Virus record (IMG/VR): IMGVR_UViG_3300027763_000034
Location: 1-64,000 of that record
From: a virus
Length of the DNA: 64,000 nt
Strand: one strand, 5' to 3'
Part shown: positions 16,701-25,316 of the stretch, one piece after another
Layout: every line of letters begins with the position of its first letter
Position numbering within the stretch: the stretch's first letter is position 1
Program-made: the position numbers and the translations under genes
Notes under the pieces: model-generated
Told to the model about the DNA's origin: nothing
Database searches by the model: none
What the model saw: only the letters and a program-made list of their open reading frames with translations

Positions 16701-19700
16701 TTAATACAGACCTATCTCCAATCAAATCTGATGCGGCTGATCTTACAACTGAGTCTAGGATGTCTGGTTCTAGTGCATTTTTTAATGAACCTTTTGCATC
16801 TTTGACATAACCATAAGGCTTTTCTTTTGCAAGAGCTGCTGCAAATTTATCGTAGAATAATTTTTGAGTATGCTTTCTTAATCCAGTATTTGCAAATAAA
16901 GTATTGGCCATTTCAATAGAAAGTGAATTTACACCCCATGGCGCTGACTCATACATACTTGGCTTTGGTGCACCTGTTGGTCCAAATCCTGCACCTATTC
17001 TATGCATTGCTTTACCCTTTAATACGTTACCAATCATTCCACCAATTGCAAATCCATTTGCTGAAGATTTAAATCCAGCATCAGATAGGCTAACAATATG
17101 GCCAGACTGTCTTCTTTTTAATTCTTCTGCCGCTGCAATTTTAGCAAGGGCTGCTGGTGTAAGATTTGTTTCTTTTGATGCAACAACTGCTGAGTGTACG
17201 CCATGAAGTTTATTCCAATTAACATCTCTTGCATCTTCTAATCTTTGAATCATCTTTGCGTAAATAACTTTTTCTTCTTGATTTAGATCAAAACTTCCAA
17301 TAGTCTTTTTTAATCTTGGCAAAGTTGTTTCAATTTCTGAAAGCATTCTTGAGTGATACGCATCCGCTGTCATTCCAGCAGGAATATCCATTGTTGATTC
17401 AGCAAAGAATTTCTTTGCTCCGCTTCCCTTTACTCCAAGCAAATTAATCATAGCTTGATTGCCAACAGATGGCATCATTGCTGAATAGTCTCTTACGCCA
17501 GAAGCAGTTGAAAATACCCCAGCTGTTCCAACATCTGCTAAAACATTTCCAGATAAATTACCTCTGCCTAAATCTTTATCCCCACGAAGTGATGAAGCAA
17601 GCAGCTGTCTAAAATATTGATCTGTTGTAAATTTGCCATCTTGGACTGTGAGTGCCTTATCAAATTGTGATTCAAGAACAAGAAGCTTTCTTAATCCCTT
17701 TGGATCAGTTGGATCACGCATTACATTAACGCTTTGTTTTGGAGCCTTTAGCCCATGTGCTTCACGAGCAATTTGTGTTGCTCTCATTTCAGCAAGTGCA
17801 GCTTTTTCGTCAAGCATTGGTTTAACAAAAACCTTTTCGCCATTTCTTGTATAAACTCCGCCAATTCCAGGAACTGGGAAACTTCTTCCAGATGTAGGCT
17901 CTAATAAATCTCCATACTCTGTTACTGGGTGCCTTGCAAATCTAGAATCTTTTACTGCAAGATCTGCTTTCTCCATTGCTGCTTTCATTGCTCTTTGTTG
18001 TTCTACCTGCTTAATTGTTTTAGGTATACCAAGGAACATTGCTTTTCCTCCGCCAAATAATCTTTGTGCAAATGAACCAGGAATCTCTCCACCCGAATTT
18101 GCTGCAATTTCTCTTGTTAGCGGAAGGGCTCTACCTCTTGTAAGAAGAAGCCTCATCATCTGAGTAATCATATGACCTCTTTGAATTACAGGCATTCTTT
18201 TAATAAGGTTTTGTGCATTTCCATATTTAAGCTCTTTTGCTAGCAAGTCTGCAGTTTCTTTTGCAGCATTTCCAGTCAAAGGTACTCTATCTACAAATTT
18301 ACCCTGTGTCATTGAGGCTAGCCAATTTGTAAAGCTATTAACTTTACTGCTTCCTGCCATTGCCAAATATGCGTTTCCTCTTGTCCTATTACTCTTTAAA
18401 TTTCCATTTTCTGTAGTAAAGAAATTTCTATCCTGATCTAAATGCTCTGAAGCATAATCAAGTTTTCCATTTGATGTAAATGTATTCATTACTCTCTGTA
18501 AAGAAACTTGATCTATGTCTGCTCTGGCCATAAGAGCAGCAACCAAACTTCTAGATGGCTGAACTCTTGAATTTGCCGAAGGCCTTCCACCAGGTTTTAG
18601 TTCTTCTGGTTTATCTTGCCATAATAAATCTTTATATTTTGCTTTTGAGGTTGAACCATCTTTATTTACTACTGTTCGTCCCATTCCCTGCATATCAATA
18701 TACTCTTGCATGCGTCTGGACTGCTCTATTCTAAATCTATTAAAAGCTTTTCTATCTACCTGACCAGTTTTTGGATCTTTAGTTCTTTGCATAGCTTCTT
18801 CAAAATCTCTTTTTGCCATAGAGACTGCTTCGTCTTCACTAAATCCTAAATGATTTAATACTGCTGCATCGTGTAATATGACTCTATTTTTTAAAGATGC
18901 GTCATAGCTAGGATCTGAATTTCTTGTTAGCCAGCCCTTTAATCCAGTAAATAAGTTTTCTGAAAGTCCTCCTCCAAGATTTCTTCCAAGGCCAGATGTA
19001 TTTCCAGGCCCACCATTTAATGCATGCATTAGTGGCATATTGTCTTGTGCAATATCTGCTGGAACGACTGCTTCGCCAGGTGTTAGAACTACTGGTACTT
19101 GACCTCCATCTGCAAATGTTGGGGTTCCGCCAAGAAGATTGCTTATGATTGGCATATTTTCTTGTGTTGATTTTTTATTAATTACAAATGATCCAGCCTC
19201 AGCTGTTGTATGGTATGTATCGCTATTTCCTGTTCCAGGGACTATTCCTCCATCTGCAAACTTAGGTTTTGTTGTTTGAATATTATATCCTGCGCCTGAT
19301 GTTCTAACTCCACCAAGTGCTCTTGCAATCTTATCAACAATATCTTTTGTTGTTCCTTTATGGAACATTTCCTTCATGTTTGATTTTCCAGTTAAAGGGT
19401 CTACCACTGGTTGTGCTGTCAATGGGACTGTAGTTAGATTTGCAACTCTTCCCATGCCAGCTGCAGTCGCTGCTGCAGTTTCGGCAAGCATTGCTTCTAC
19501 GGTTGCATTCATTGAAATAACTTTTGCTCTTGCCTGATCTACCGTTATTTTGCTTGCTTGAAGTTCTGCAACAATTGCTTGTGTTTCAGCTGCTGCAAGT
19601 TGAGTAATCTCAGAAAATTGTGGAAGGAGTGCTTGATATGATTCTGCCAAACTAGATGTAATTGTTCCAGTAGCCATGACTTCTGCTTTTAATGTTTTAA

Positions 19701-21963
19701 TTTCTGCTTCTGACTGCATCGCTATTGCTGCTGTCATTGCATGCCATTTTGCTGCTTCTTGTGCAACAATGCCAGTAGATGTTCCATTTACTGATGTGAC
19801 ACCAGGAATCTTTGGCATATCTTGATTCATATATGCTTGTGGGTTTTTTCCAATTCTTACATTAACTGGGCCTGCTCCAGGAACTGTTCCAAATATTGTT
19901 CCCATTTGTGGGCTTTGTGATGGTATGAGATGCGACATATCTCTTGAATATGGCTGTCCTACTAATGGGTTATTTTTATCTACAACTCTTTGGCCTGCTC
20001 CGCCAGAAGCAATTACTCCACCTGCTACGGTAGATATTGCTGGTTGGACTGCAACTTTTGCTGCATTTGCTTTAATCTCAAGATTATTAAATGATTCTGT
20101 TAAAGTATTTACTGCATTTGATAATACAATTGTTGCTTCTGAATCTGAATAAAATGATGTTGCTAATCCTTTTGCTGCTGCTTCTGCAGCCATTATTTCT
20201 GGTGTTAGTAACTTGAACCCTTGTCCACCCTTTGCAAGTTGTCTTAAATGGAAAATTCCTTTTATAACATAACCAATAAAGTTACCCATAACACCAGCCA
20301 ACATAATGAGTGGTCCAGCAATTGCTGTTATTCCACCTAATGCATTTAAAAATGTTTTAATTGGTCCTGGCAGGTGCTGGAAAAATTTAATAATAGAATC
20401 AACAACTTTTAATACTTGTGTGCTTATTTTTAAGAACTGCTCACCTGTTTGTGCTAAATCTGCTTGTACTGAAGCCCATGCTCTTTTAAACTGTCCAGAG
20501 GCTGACTCTGTCATAAGCTTTAATTCTCGCTCGGATATGCTTGCAAGGTCTACTGCACTTGCTTTCATTAGATCCATAACTTGAAGCGTTTGTGAGCCCT
20601 GTTTGCCTAAGTTTTCAAATAGTGCAGACATTCTTGCAAACTGAAACTTACCAAATAATTGTTCAATTGCTCTTGATTTATCTAATGGATTTAGTTTATC
20701 TAGTGCTGATTGCAGTGCCATGATGGTTCCCGTTAAATCACCAGCATTAGTATTTACTATACCCTTTAAATCAATTCCAAACGATGCAAACTGTTCTGTT
20801 GCAACTTTAGTTGGATTAATAAGTGATGCCATTGCTGACTTGATTGCATTTGCACCTTCGGCAGCATTTACTCCACCTTCTTTCATTGCTGTAAGGTATA
20901 GTGCTAAATCTTTTACATCTCCGCCGAGTGCTTTAATTACTGGGCCAGCTTTTGGAATTGCTTCAGTTAAATCTGCAAGGCTTGTTGATGTCTGGTTTTC
21001 AACTGCGTTGAGGAAGTCAATTGATTGTGTTAATTCTTCTGTGTTTTGTTTAAATGCATTTTGAATAGCAAGAGTTGCTTTCATTGCATCTTGTCTATCA
21101 ACTTCTCCAAGTACTGCAAGTCTTGTTGTTTGCTGTGTGGCCTGAAGTAAATCATTACCTTGTTTACCAGTTGCAGCAAGGTCTGCTGCTAGGGAGATTG
21201 TGTCTTTAAATGCAACACCATATGAACCAGCAATTTCTTTTGCTGTGTCAGAAACATCTTTTCTAACTTTTGCAAGTTCTTGAGATGAAACTGCTGACAG
21301 CCCACCATAAACTTTTGTAAGTCTTACTAATTCTTGATCAGCTTCTTTAAATGCTTTTTGTGCAGCCATTCCAAATGCTGCAAGGGGTACAGTTAATCCA
21401 ACTGTTAATTGGCGACCAGCCCACTGCGTGTTTTTACCCCAGTTAATAAGTTGGTTAGATCCATCAAGCATAACCTTATTCATGATTGCTGCTTCTTGGC
21501 GAGCAAGTGCCATCTTATTTTTTACTTCATCAAGACCTTTTGCAACCATTACGTTATACTGCATTAAGCCCTGTGCATTTTTACCAACAGGTTGAACTAT
21601 TGCTTGCTGCAGCATTACCTGCTGTTTTGCAAGATCTTTAATTAAATTGCTAGTCTTTTTTGTATGGCCATTCCAAGCATTATAATAATCGTTGAGCTTT
21701 AAACGGCCTCTATCTAAGTTCTTTCCGAACTTGTCTACGTCTGAAGATAGTGATACAAAGTGTGAGGAGAACTGGCCAGTTGAGCGCATCGTTTCTGCAA
21801 ACGATTTGTTCATTACTGCAATTTGATTTGCAAGCTTAGCGTTAGTTCCCGCTGTTGTTTCTTGTAATTTTACGAGTTGGGCAGTAACCGCAGCTAGCTG
21901 AGTTCTTAAACTCGTAAAGTCTGCGTGGGCGGTAATATTGGTCGTGATTAAATTATCTGCCAT
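13792..21963 (-). CDS. Tail tape measure protein (2723 residues)
   Basis: The longest gene. The N-terminal quarter has the phage tape-measure core of the TP901 type (AGSYGVAFKDTISLAADLAA, GGVNAAEGANAIKSAMASLI), then a hydrophobic segment (PIKTFLNALGGITAIAGPLIML). Several copies of the motif built around FADGGIVPGTG / GEKGPELFVPRN / VGDRGPEMAFGG follow. A second membrane-like stretch (GSIAAMVGAGMIASKI) and long charged helices (about 2240-2450) complete it. It sets tail length; at roughly 0.15 nm per residue the tail would be near 400 nm. Residues about 1345-1580 look like an inserted globular domain (see findings). The ribosome site is weak. Confidence 0.92.
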   Translation of the reverse strand: MADNLITTNITAHADFTSLRTQLAAVTAQLVKLQETTAGTNAKLANQIAVMNKSFAETMRSTGQFSSHFVSLSSDVDKFGKNLDRGRLKLNDYYNAWNGHTKKTSNLIKDLAKQQVMLQQAIVQPVGKNAQGLMQYNVMVAKGLDEVKNKMALARQEAAIMNKVMLDGSNQLINWGKNTQWAGRQLTVGLTVPLAAFGMAAQKAFKEADQELVRLTKVYGGLSAVSSQELAKVRKDVSDTAKEIAGSYGVAFKDTISLAADLAATGKQGNDLLQATQQTTRLAVLGEVDRQDAMKATLAIQNAFKQNTEELTQSIDFLNAVENQTSTSLADLTEAIPKAGPVIKALGGDVKDLALYLTAMKEGGVNAAEGANAIKSAMASLINPTKVATEQFASFGIDLKGIVNTNAGDLTGTIMALQSALDKLNPLDKSRAIEQLFGKFQFARMSALFENLGKQGSQTLQVMDLMKASAVDLASISERELKLMTESASGQFKRAWASVQADLAQTGEQFLKISTQVLKVVDSIIKFFQHLPGPIKTFLNALGGITAIAGPLIMLAGVMGNFIGYVIKGIFHLRQLAKGGQGFKLLTPEIMAAEAAAKGLATSFYSDSEATIVLSNAVNTLTESFNNLEIKANAAKVAVQPAISTVAGGVIASGGAGQRVVDKNNPLVGQPYSRDMSHLIPSQSPQMGTIFGTVPGAGPVNVRIGKNPQAYMNQDMPKIPGVTSVNGTSTGIVAQEAAKWHAMTAAIAMQSEAEIKTLKAEVMATGTITSSLAESYQALLPQFSEITQLAAAETQAIVAELQASKITVDQARAKVISMNATVEAMLAETAAATAAGMGRVANLTTVPLTAQPVVDPLTGKSNMKEMFHKGTTKDIVDKIARALGGVRTSGAGYNIQTTKPKFADGGIVPGTGNSDTYHTTAEAGSFVINKKSTQENMPIISNLLGGTPTFADGGQVPVVLTPGEAVVPADIAQDNMPLMHALNGGPGNTSGLGRNLGGGLSENLFTGLKGWLTRNSDPSYDASLKNRVILHDAAVLNHLGFSEDEAVSMAKRDFEEAMQRTKDPKTGQVDRKAFNRFRIEQSRRMQEYIDMQGMGRTVVNKDGSTSKAKYKDLLWQDKPEELKPGGRPSANSRVQPSRSLVAALMARADIDQVSLQRVMNTFTSNGKLDYASEHLDQDRNFFTTENGNLKSNRTRGNAYLAMAGSSKVNSFTNWLASMTQGKFVDRVPLTGNAAKETADLLAKELKYGNAQNLIKRMPVIQRGHMITQMMRLLLTRGRALPLTREIAANSGGEIPGSFAQRLFGGGKAMFLGIPKTIKQVEQQRAMKAAMEKADLAVKDSRFARHPVTEYGDLLEPTSGRSFPVPGIGGVYTRNGEKVFVKPMLDEKAALAEMRATQIAREAHGLKAPKQSVNVMRDPTDPKGLRKLLVLESQFDKALTVQDGKFTTDQYFRQLLASSLRGDKDLGRGNLSGNVLADVGTAGVFSTASGVRDYSAMMPSVGNQAMINLLGVKGSGAKKFFAESTMDIPAGMTADAYHSRMLSEIETTLPRLKKTIGSFDLNQEEKVIYAKMIQRLEDARDVNWNKLHGVHSAVVASKETNLTPAALAKIAAAEELKRRQSGHIVSLSDAGFKSSANGFAIGGMIGNVLKGKAMHRIGAGFGPTGAPKPSMYESAPWGVNSLSIEMANTLFANTGLRKHTQKLFYDKFAAALAKEKPYGYVKDAKGSLKNALEPDILDSVVRSAASDLIGDRSVLKQLSPIDKDILRNKYLNWESKKDTPLTESLKKIIFGLEGREKGGPVNAGQPYVVGEKGPELFVPRNAGGIIPNKYGAGGQIAGSIAAMVGAGMIASKIANPIASMIVQQLGFMLPMMMQSATLGQGGKGGRLMSKLPASMTTPVGVISGKTGGLTKYGTAMTEMASSGKRFQGIIGKLGLAMTRFNLIAFGAVTAITIGIKVWKAHNESMRLNALGYGMTAEAAQKAGLKFTDFNGKMKDVVTDAKSVIEHNKMLYESMTTSGTPLKLTIEQYKKLKTEVKSTYKDQIALINKTSGKDQADLAVRLKEQFIAMGMSAEQATAKIYTMYKLSNKAASASLYTFGNSRFVNRKDAVTGAVGAIGTYDKAASTNRDATEQANALNTALMGTDTAISTKYNEMLKARKKDKTKPSFISTGELDQMKLDAESQTLDAINGKLKTQGTLTKETIDELAKENPEIRKIATTQDTVLSLWQKTRLEARGYTGDLSALNAQQTAALYKMAEAVAANVEGQNRVGLLKKQYDSLDKLKALQEKYTKAMKGQSVAAQISDRDRLAAINKQIDAINKLADARKKALEDKKNTEDTGRAIEAKKLELQNAEATGNTAGAQQARLDLEGLVKGQQYDQQIKAIDAKAKADIEPLKKQAEAISNKQQAMGDAAALAGEKMGDLTKEIDKLETPMNAFNKAITAYQMAITKHKDDLAKWKTTDEYRGMLAAITAAATAAKVDTTGLSKDKDGNLGIKAGQELFDKVAPGIEAALEKSGITLNGDLIVNGKKIDMGKTTGMAKLSTVPTTIPAGNGAYSGSTFIQPQELQKAGATQKMDASGRSSTWVGVEFLDKDGKKWVVSGDGGRAGLSITKKAGYGTMRLDPKVPTIVGDRGPEMAFGGMVIPNMAKIPYASPRYDVNQAAKMFEPMRDANAGQGIINYTQHIHASPGMNEAQLITKAKVAAVEFLQATLKQNEKMVGVKRT

Positions 21964-21972
21964 ATACTTATG

Positions 21973-22347
21973 TTACTCTATAGAGTATCCTAATCCTGCT
22001 CCGATACCAAAACCAGCTTCGCTGGCAAAGGCCCCTTGTAGTGAAACTACATCATCTGCTGATGCATTTATACCAAGTGCTCTTCTTTTAATATCTTCGA
22101 AGGTTGATTCCCCCTCATTTTGATTACTGCTTTCATTTAAATCTACACCCTGAATTGAAGCTAAGAATTTTCTTTTCTCCGACTCAGACTTTTGCATTGA
22201 TTTAAAAGTCTGGATTAACTCTGGCATTGAAAGATTATCTTCTAGTTGTTCGTAATTTATCCAATTACCAAGAAGAAAAACTTCCCCTTCTAAAGCGGCT
22301 AGATCTAGTTCTGACCAGCCAGTACTGCTGCCGCTAGTAGGTTTGGG
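21973..22347 (-). CDS. Tail assembly chaperone, -1 frameshift extension (gpGT-type)
   Basis: From the slippery heptamer at 22347-22341 the -1 frame is open to the stop at 21973 and encodes SELDLAALEGEVFLLGNW, then MPELIQTFKSM and FLASIQGVDL. This sequence style is typical of the gpT part of actinophage tail chaperones. An in-frame ATG at 22227 exists but has no good ribosome site, so expression as a fusion with the upstream gpG-like gene is more likely. The fusion would bind the tape measure during tail assembly. Directly upstream of the tape measure, as expected. Confidence 0.8.
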   Translation of the reverse strand, partial: PKPTSGSSTGWSELDLAALEGEVFLLGNWINYEQLEDNLSMPELIQTFKSMQKSESEKRKFLASIQGVDLNESSNQNEGESTFEDIKRRALGINASADDVVSLQGAFASEAGFGIGAGLGYSIE

Positions 22348-22637
22348 TCGTCCATCTTAATTCCTCCGCAAACTTCTAGAATGCGATTGATAGTTGGAAC
22401 GTCAAGTGTGTCTTCAAATGCGTCTTTATCTGCTACTAGGTCTGGCAGTTGCTTTTTTAGTGCCACTCCACATGCCTCAATAAGAATTGTTAATGTCTCA
22501 TCTTCTGATGTTACTTCTTGTGTTCTTTGAATGACCTTCATAAACTCACGAAGCTCTTTAATTGTTAAAGGCTTGAGTTTAACTGTTGCGCCATTTTGTA
22601 GTTGAATTTCTTCAACATCATATACTGTAGTTGCCAA
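22305..22637 (-). CDS. Tail assembly chaperone (gpG-type)
   Basis: A 110-residue protein beginning MATTVYDVEEIQLQNGATVK, with KPLTIKELREFMKVI and ending LLAAAVLAGQN. Length, helical character and position between major tail protein and tape measure match the shorter tail assembly chaperone. AGGAGGA precedes the start; the first codon is TTG (CTAGGAGGATTAAATTGGCA). The slippery site CCCAAAC lies 14 codons before the stop. Confidence 0.83.
   Translation of the reverse strand: MATTVYDVEEIQLQNGATVKLKPLTIKELREFMKVIQRTQEVTSEDETLTILIEACGVALKKQLPDLVADKDAFEDTLDVPTINRILEVCGGIKMDDPNLLAAAVLAGQN
22341..22347 (-). promoter_or_regulatory. Programmed -1 ribosomal frameshift site
   Basis: On the minus strand C CCA AAC sits exactly in the X XXY YYZ register of the gpG-type frame (GAC GAC CCA AAC CTA). 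Slippage by -1 enters the open frame that continues into the gpT-type sequence with no intervening stop. This is the canonical arrangement of tail chaperone frameshifts. Confidence 0.85.
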
Positions 22638-22666
22638 TTTAATCCTCCTAGGATTCTGTCTTAATT

Positions 22667-22695
22667 ATTGTATCATATTCAAAATATCATAGCAA
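22667..22695 (-). promoter_or_regulatory. Promoter for tail chaperone / tape measure genes
   Basis: On the minus strand TTGCTA (22695-22690), a 17-base spacer and TACAAT (22672-22667) with an upstream TG (extended -10, TGATACAAT). It begins immediately after the terminator that follows the major tail protein, so it restarts transcription toward the tape measure. Confidence 0.6.
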
Positions 22696-22696
22696 T

Positions 22697-22722
22697 AGAA
22701 AACCCCCCAATTTCTTGGGGGG
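22697..22722 (-). terminator. Rho-independent terminator after the major tail protein
   Basis: CCCCCCAA / TTGGGGGG 8-bp stem with a 4-base loop, followed on the minus strand by TTTTCT. It would limit read-through from the highly expressed tail-tube gene. Confidence 0.85.
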
Positions 22723-22745
22723 CATCTATTAATTAATTAAATTAA

Positions 22746-23483
22746 TTATGCTGAAAGAACACGGTCTACAATGAAACCATATTCTGCACCTGAGTGAGCT
22801 GAGTCACCAGATGGAAGCAAACGGAATGTTACTGGGAATGTTGATGCTGCGTTACGAGCCAAAGAGAACTGTGACTGTTGTACAGAAAGAACACGACGTG
22901 CATAGTATACACGCTCAGTCTTAGGATCTGATTCTGAAGTTGGTGCTTGACCAACTGCAATAAGCTGACGCTCTGTTGGTGCTTCACCAAGAGCTCCACC
23001 TGCAAGACCTAGCTTTTTGCCAGAGTCTGTAAGTGTAGTTGATGCCTGACCAAATACAGCAAGAACGTTCTCAAGAGTACCTTCTGCCATTTCTGTTGCG
23101 ATCATAACTTCCATTGTCTCCTTGAATAGCTTTGCTGAGTCAAGAAGCTGATCTACTGTTACTGAACCGTATGATGGGTTGTATGTAACCTGAAGACCGT
23201 TGTTTGTGTAACCTACGTTACGATAAAATGCACCCTTTGTGTCAAGCGCTGGTGAAATTGCACCAGTTGCTGCTGTTGCAGTATCAATCTTGTTCAAAGA
23301 ATCTGTATAAGACTCTCCAGTTTTAAATGCTGGAACTGTCTTGTTCTTGTTTGCTGTGAATGCATTGAGTGTACCAGCTGGTGCTGATGTCACGTAATCT
23401 GGGCTAGTGATGTCATTTACTGAAAGAAACAGTGGTGACGCACCAACGAGAATATTTCTAGCATTACCTGTATTTTGTGCCAT
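22746..23483 (-). CDS. Major tail (tube) protein
   Basis: A 245-residue protein beginning MAQNTGNARNILVGASPLFL. The opening (an NILVGASPLFL strand followed by FKTGESYTDSL) and a beta-rich body are the pattern of actinophage major tail proteins. It lies between the tail terminator and chaperone genes and has the strong ribosome site AGGAGG. A dedicated terminator follows. Codon use is visibly more GC-rich and regular than in neighbours (AAC, GTT, CGT), as expected for a high-abundance virion protein. Confidence 0.87.
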   Translation of the reverse strand: MAQNTGNARNILVGASPLFLSVNDITSPDYVTSAPAGTLNAFTANKNKTVPAFKTGESYTDSLNKIDTATAATGAISPALDTKGAFYRNVGYTNNGLQVTYNPSYGSVTVDQLLDSAKLFKETMEVMIATEMAEGTLENVLAVFGQASTTLTDSGKKLGLAGGALGEAPTERQLIAVGQAPTSESDPKTERVYYARRVLSVQQSQFSLARNAASTFPVTFRLLPSGDSAHSGAEYGFIVDRVLSA

Positions 23484-23605
23484 GTTGTAAAACCTCCTGT
23501 TAAATAAATATATATATATTGACTTACATTTTAAATCTAATCAAAGCTGGCTAGGCTCTCTTTTTCCTCTTAGCTAATTTTACTGGATAACTAGACTAAA
23601 AGCAA

Positions 23606-24115
23606 CTAGTTAAATCGACCCTCGGAATCTGTAGTTCTTGAATATTTGACCTCTAGGATTACATCTGTGGACATAAAGCCCTTAAGTTCTGCTGAAGGCT
23701 CTATGGGTGATGTCTCGACTACATGAATGCTGTGGAAAATTAGTTTATTCGTGTCCCTAACTGCATTTGCATCTCTGGCAGACTCGTCCATTCTGCGGAA
23801 CAAGTCCATCATAAGGTTTCTTATTTCATAGACCTCTGTGATGTCTGTCGAGTAAATTGTAAATAGGACTTTTTCGCAGCATATCAACCAAATGTCTTCA
23901 TATGACATTCCGATCTTGTCATAAACAATATGCTTTTTACCATTTAGAAATTGATCCATTTCTGGTGATTGCTGTACTGGTATGATTGGGATTATCTCTG
24001 TTCCAAGATTATCTGAATAGTAATTATAGGGATCAAATATTCCCGCATCTTTTAACTCTTTCCACAAAAATTTACGAAGCTCGAACATTGCGTCTATTTT
24101 ATAATCTACCGTCAT
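23606..24115 (-). CDS. Tail terminator / tail completion protein
   Basis: A 169-residue protein beginning MTVDYKIDAMFELRKFLWKE. Features are the N-terminal helix, the middle EDIWLICCEKVLFTIYST segment and the C-terminal strand DVILEVKYSRTTD. The gene order connector - this gene - major tail protein is that of tail terminators capping the tube. Start ATG overlaps the upstream stop (ATGA). Identification is mainly positional. Confidence 0.65.
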   Translation of the reverse strand: MTVDYKIDAMFELRKFLWKELKDAGIFDPYNYYSDNLGTEIIPIIPVQQSPEMDQFLNGKKHIVYDKIGMSYEDIWLICCEKVLFTIYSTDITEVYEIRNLMMDLFRRMDESARDANAVRDTNKLIFHSIHVVETSPIEPSAELKGFMSTDVILEVKYSRTTDSEGRFN

Positions 24116-24900
24116 AGTGAGCCTCCAAATGCTGCCTGTAGTGATGCGTCCGCCTGTGTTCTTATTTTACCAGGGCTGAAGCTATATTGCACCTTCTTTA
24201 TATTCATTGGAAGATTTAGTGCTTTTGTCATTTTTGAATTAAATATTCTTTGTAGTCCAGATGATTTTATTGATGAGTTTACCAACTGCCCACCAAAAAA
24301 TCTTCCATATGACAATGAGAATTGATTTGTGGCCTGTGCTCCACCAGGCCTCTTAACGGTCACTGACGTACCTTTGGGCATGAAGACAGTTTCACCATCT
24401 AGCTCGAATACTAGGCGCTCAGCCGACCTTGGACGGATTACTATGGGCATTCCAGTTTCCATCACAAGAGCTTTGTTTGCAAATATATATTTCTTTTTTT
24501 GTTTTTTATTTTTAGACGGCACGGATGACTTAGATAATTTAAAGTCATAGTTTATTTTAAATGATAAGCCATCTAGATCTAGTCTTGAAAGTTTAAATAG
24601 TCTTGCGGTTGGTACTCCAACCTTATTCCATTCGTATACATGATGTAAAGATCTTGGCTTTACTCTTGACTGCGAATCAATATAGTCGCCAAAGTCTTTT
24701 TCTATTTGATTAAATATTGTTGTTTTAAATAAATTCTTAAACTCAGCATTTGTTGTTAGCTTAGAAAGGACTGCTGCTTCATAATATAAAAATGCAGAAA
24801 CTTGTGCTACTGTGCTATCCCTAAGAATTCCTGGGGCTGATCCAGCCATTAATCTTTCAAGTCCGCTGGCAGTTTGAATTAACGCTACGCTAGAATCCAA
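24112..24900 (-). CDS. Head-tail connector / minor capsid-tail joining protein
   Basis: A virion joining protein of about 262 residues. The frame is open to 24954 (ATG possible at 24948), but TTG 24900, preceded by CGGAGAACCAGGAAA, overlaps the upstream gene by only 11 bases and is favoured; the start is uncertain. The N-terminal helical part (LERLMAGSAPGILRDSTVAQ) and basic C-terminus (VTVKRPGGAQATNQFSLSYG) suggest the HK97 gp10-like neck protein seen at this position. No enzymatic motif. Confidence 0.6.
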   Translation of the reverse strand: MDSSVALIQTASGLERLMAGSAPGILRDSTVAQVSAFLYYEAAVLSKLTTNAEFKNLFKTTIFNQIEKDFGDYIDSQSRVKPRSLHHVYEWNKVGVPTARLFKLSRLDLDGLSFKINYDFKLSKSSVPSKNKKQKKKYIFANKALVMETGMPIVIRPRSAERLVFELDGETVFMPKGTSVTVKRPGGAQATNQFSLSYGRFFGGQLVNSSIKSSGLQRIFNSKMTKALNLPMNIKKVQYSFSPGKIRTQADASLQAAFGGSL

Positions 24901-25315
24901 TTTCCTGGTTCTCCGATCTCTTTGCAACAGAGTTGTATGCAAGAACATTACCAAATGGATCGGTAATCGGGGTAGAGCTTATGACTTCAAATACTGTTGG
25001 TGTATTATTTGGGTAGTTAATTTCTTTCCAAACAACGTTACCAGACATATCTCTAACATTGGTAATCTTTTCTCTATATGTTATTTGATCAGGTGTTCTG
25101 ATTTCAAGCATTTGTTCATTTGAATACTTATTGTTAAATATCTGCTTGTCGCCGCTTCTTCCAGAACCAGAATTTGAAATTATTCCTTTTGCCGCACATG
25201 GGACAGACCTAGTAAAAATCCATTCTTTTTTAATGGCTCCAGTATTTTCATCTTGAGTGTCTAATTGAAGATAGATATCTAGCTTCATTGGCATTAATGA
25301 AGTTGCTAGGCTCAT
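24890..25315 (-). CDS. Head-tail stopper-like protein
   Basis: A 141-residue beta-rich protein beginning MSLATSLMPMKLDIYLQLDT. The pattern KLDIYLQLDTQDENTGAIKK...FTRSVPCAAKGII and TVFEVISSTPITDPFGNVLA is that of small neck (stopper) proteins that close the portal channel. It lies between the adaptor and the joining protein, two bases from the adaptor stop. Confidence 0.68.
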   Translation of the reverse strand: MSLATSLMPMKLDIYLQLDTQDENTGAIKKEWIFTRSVPCAAKGIISNSGSGRSGDKQIFNNKYSNEQMLEIRTPDQITYREKITNVRDMSGNVVWKEINYPNNTPTVFEVISSTPITDPFGNVLAYNSVAKRSENQEIGF

Positions 25316-25316
25316 T

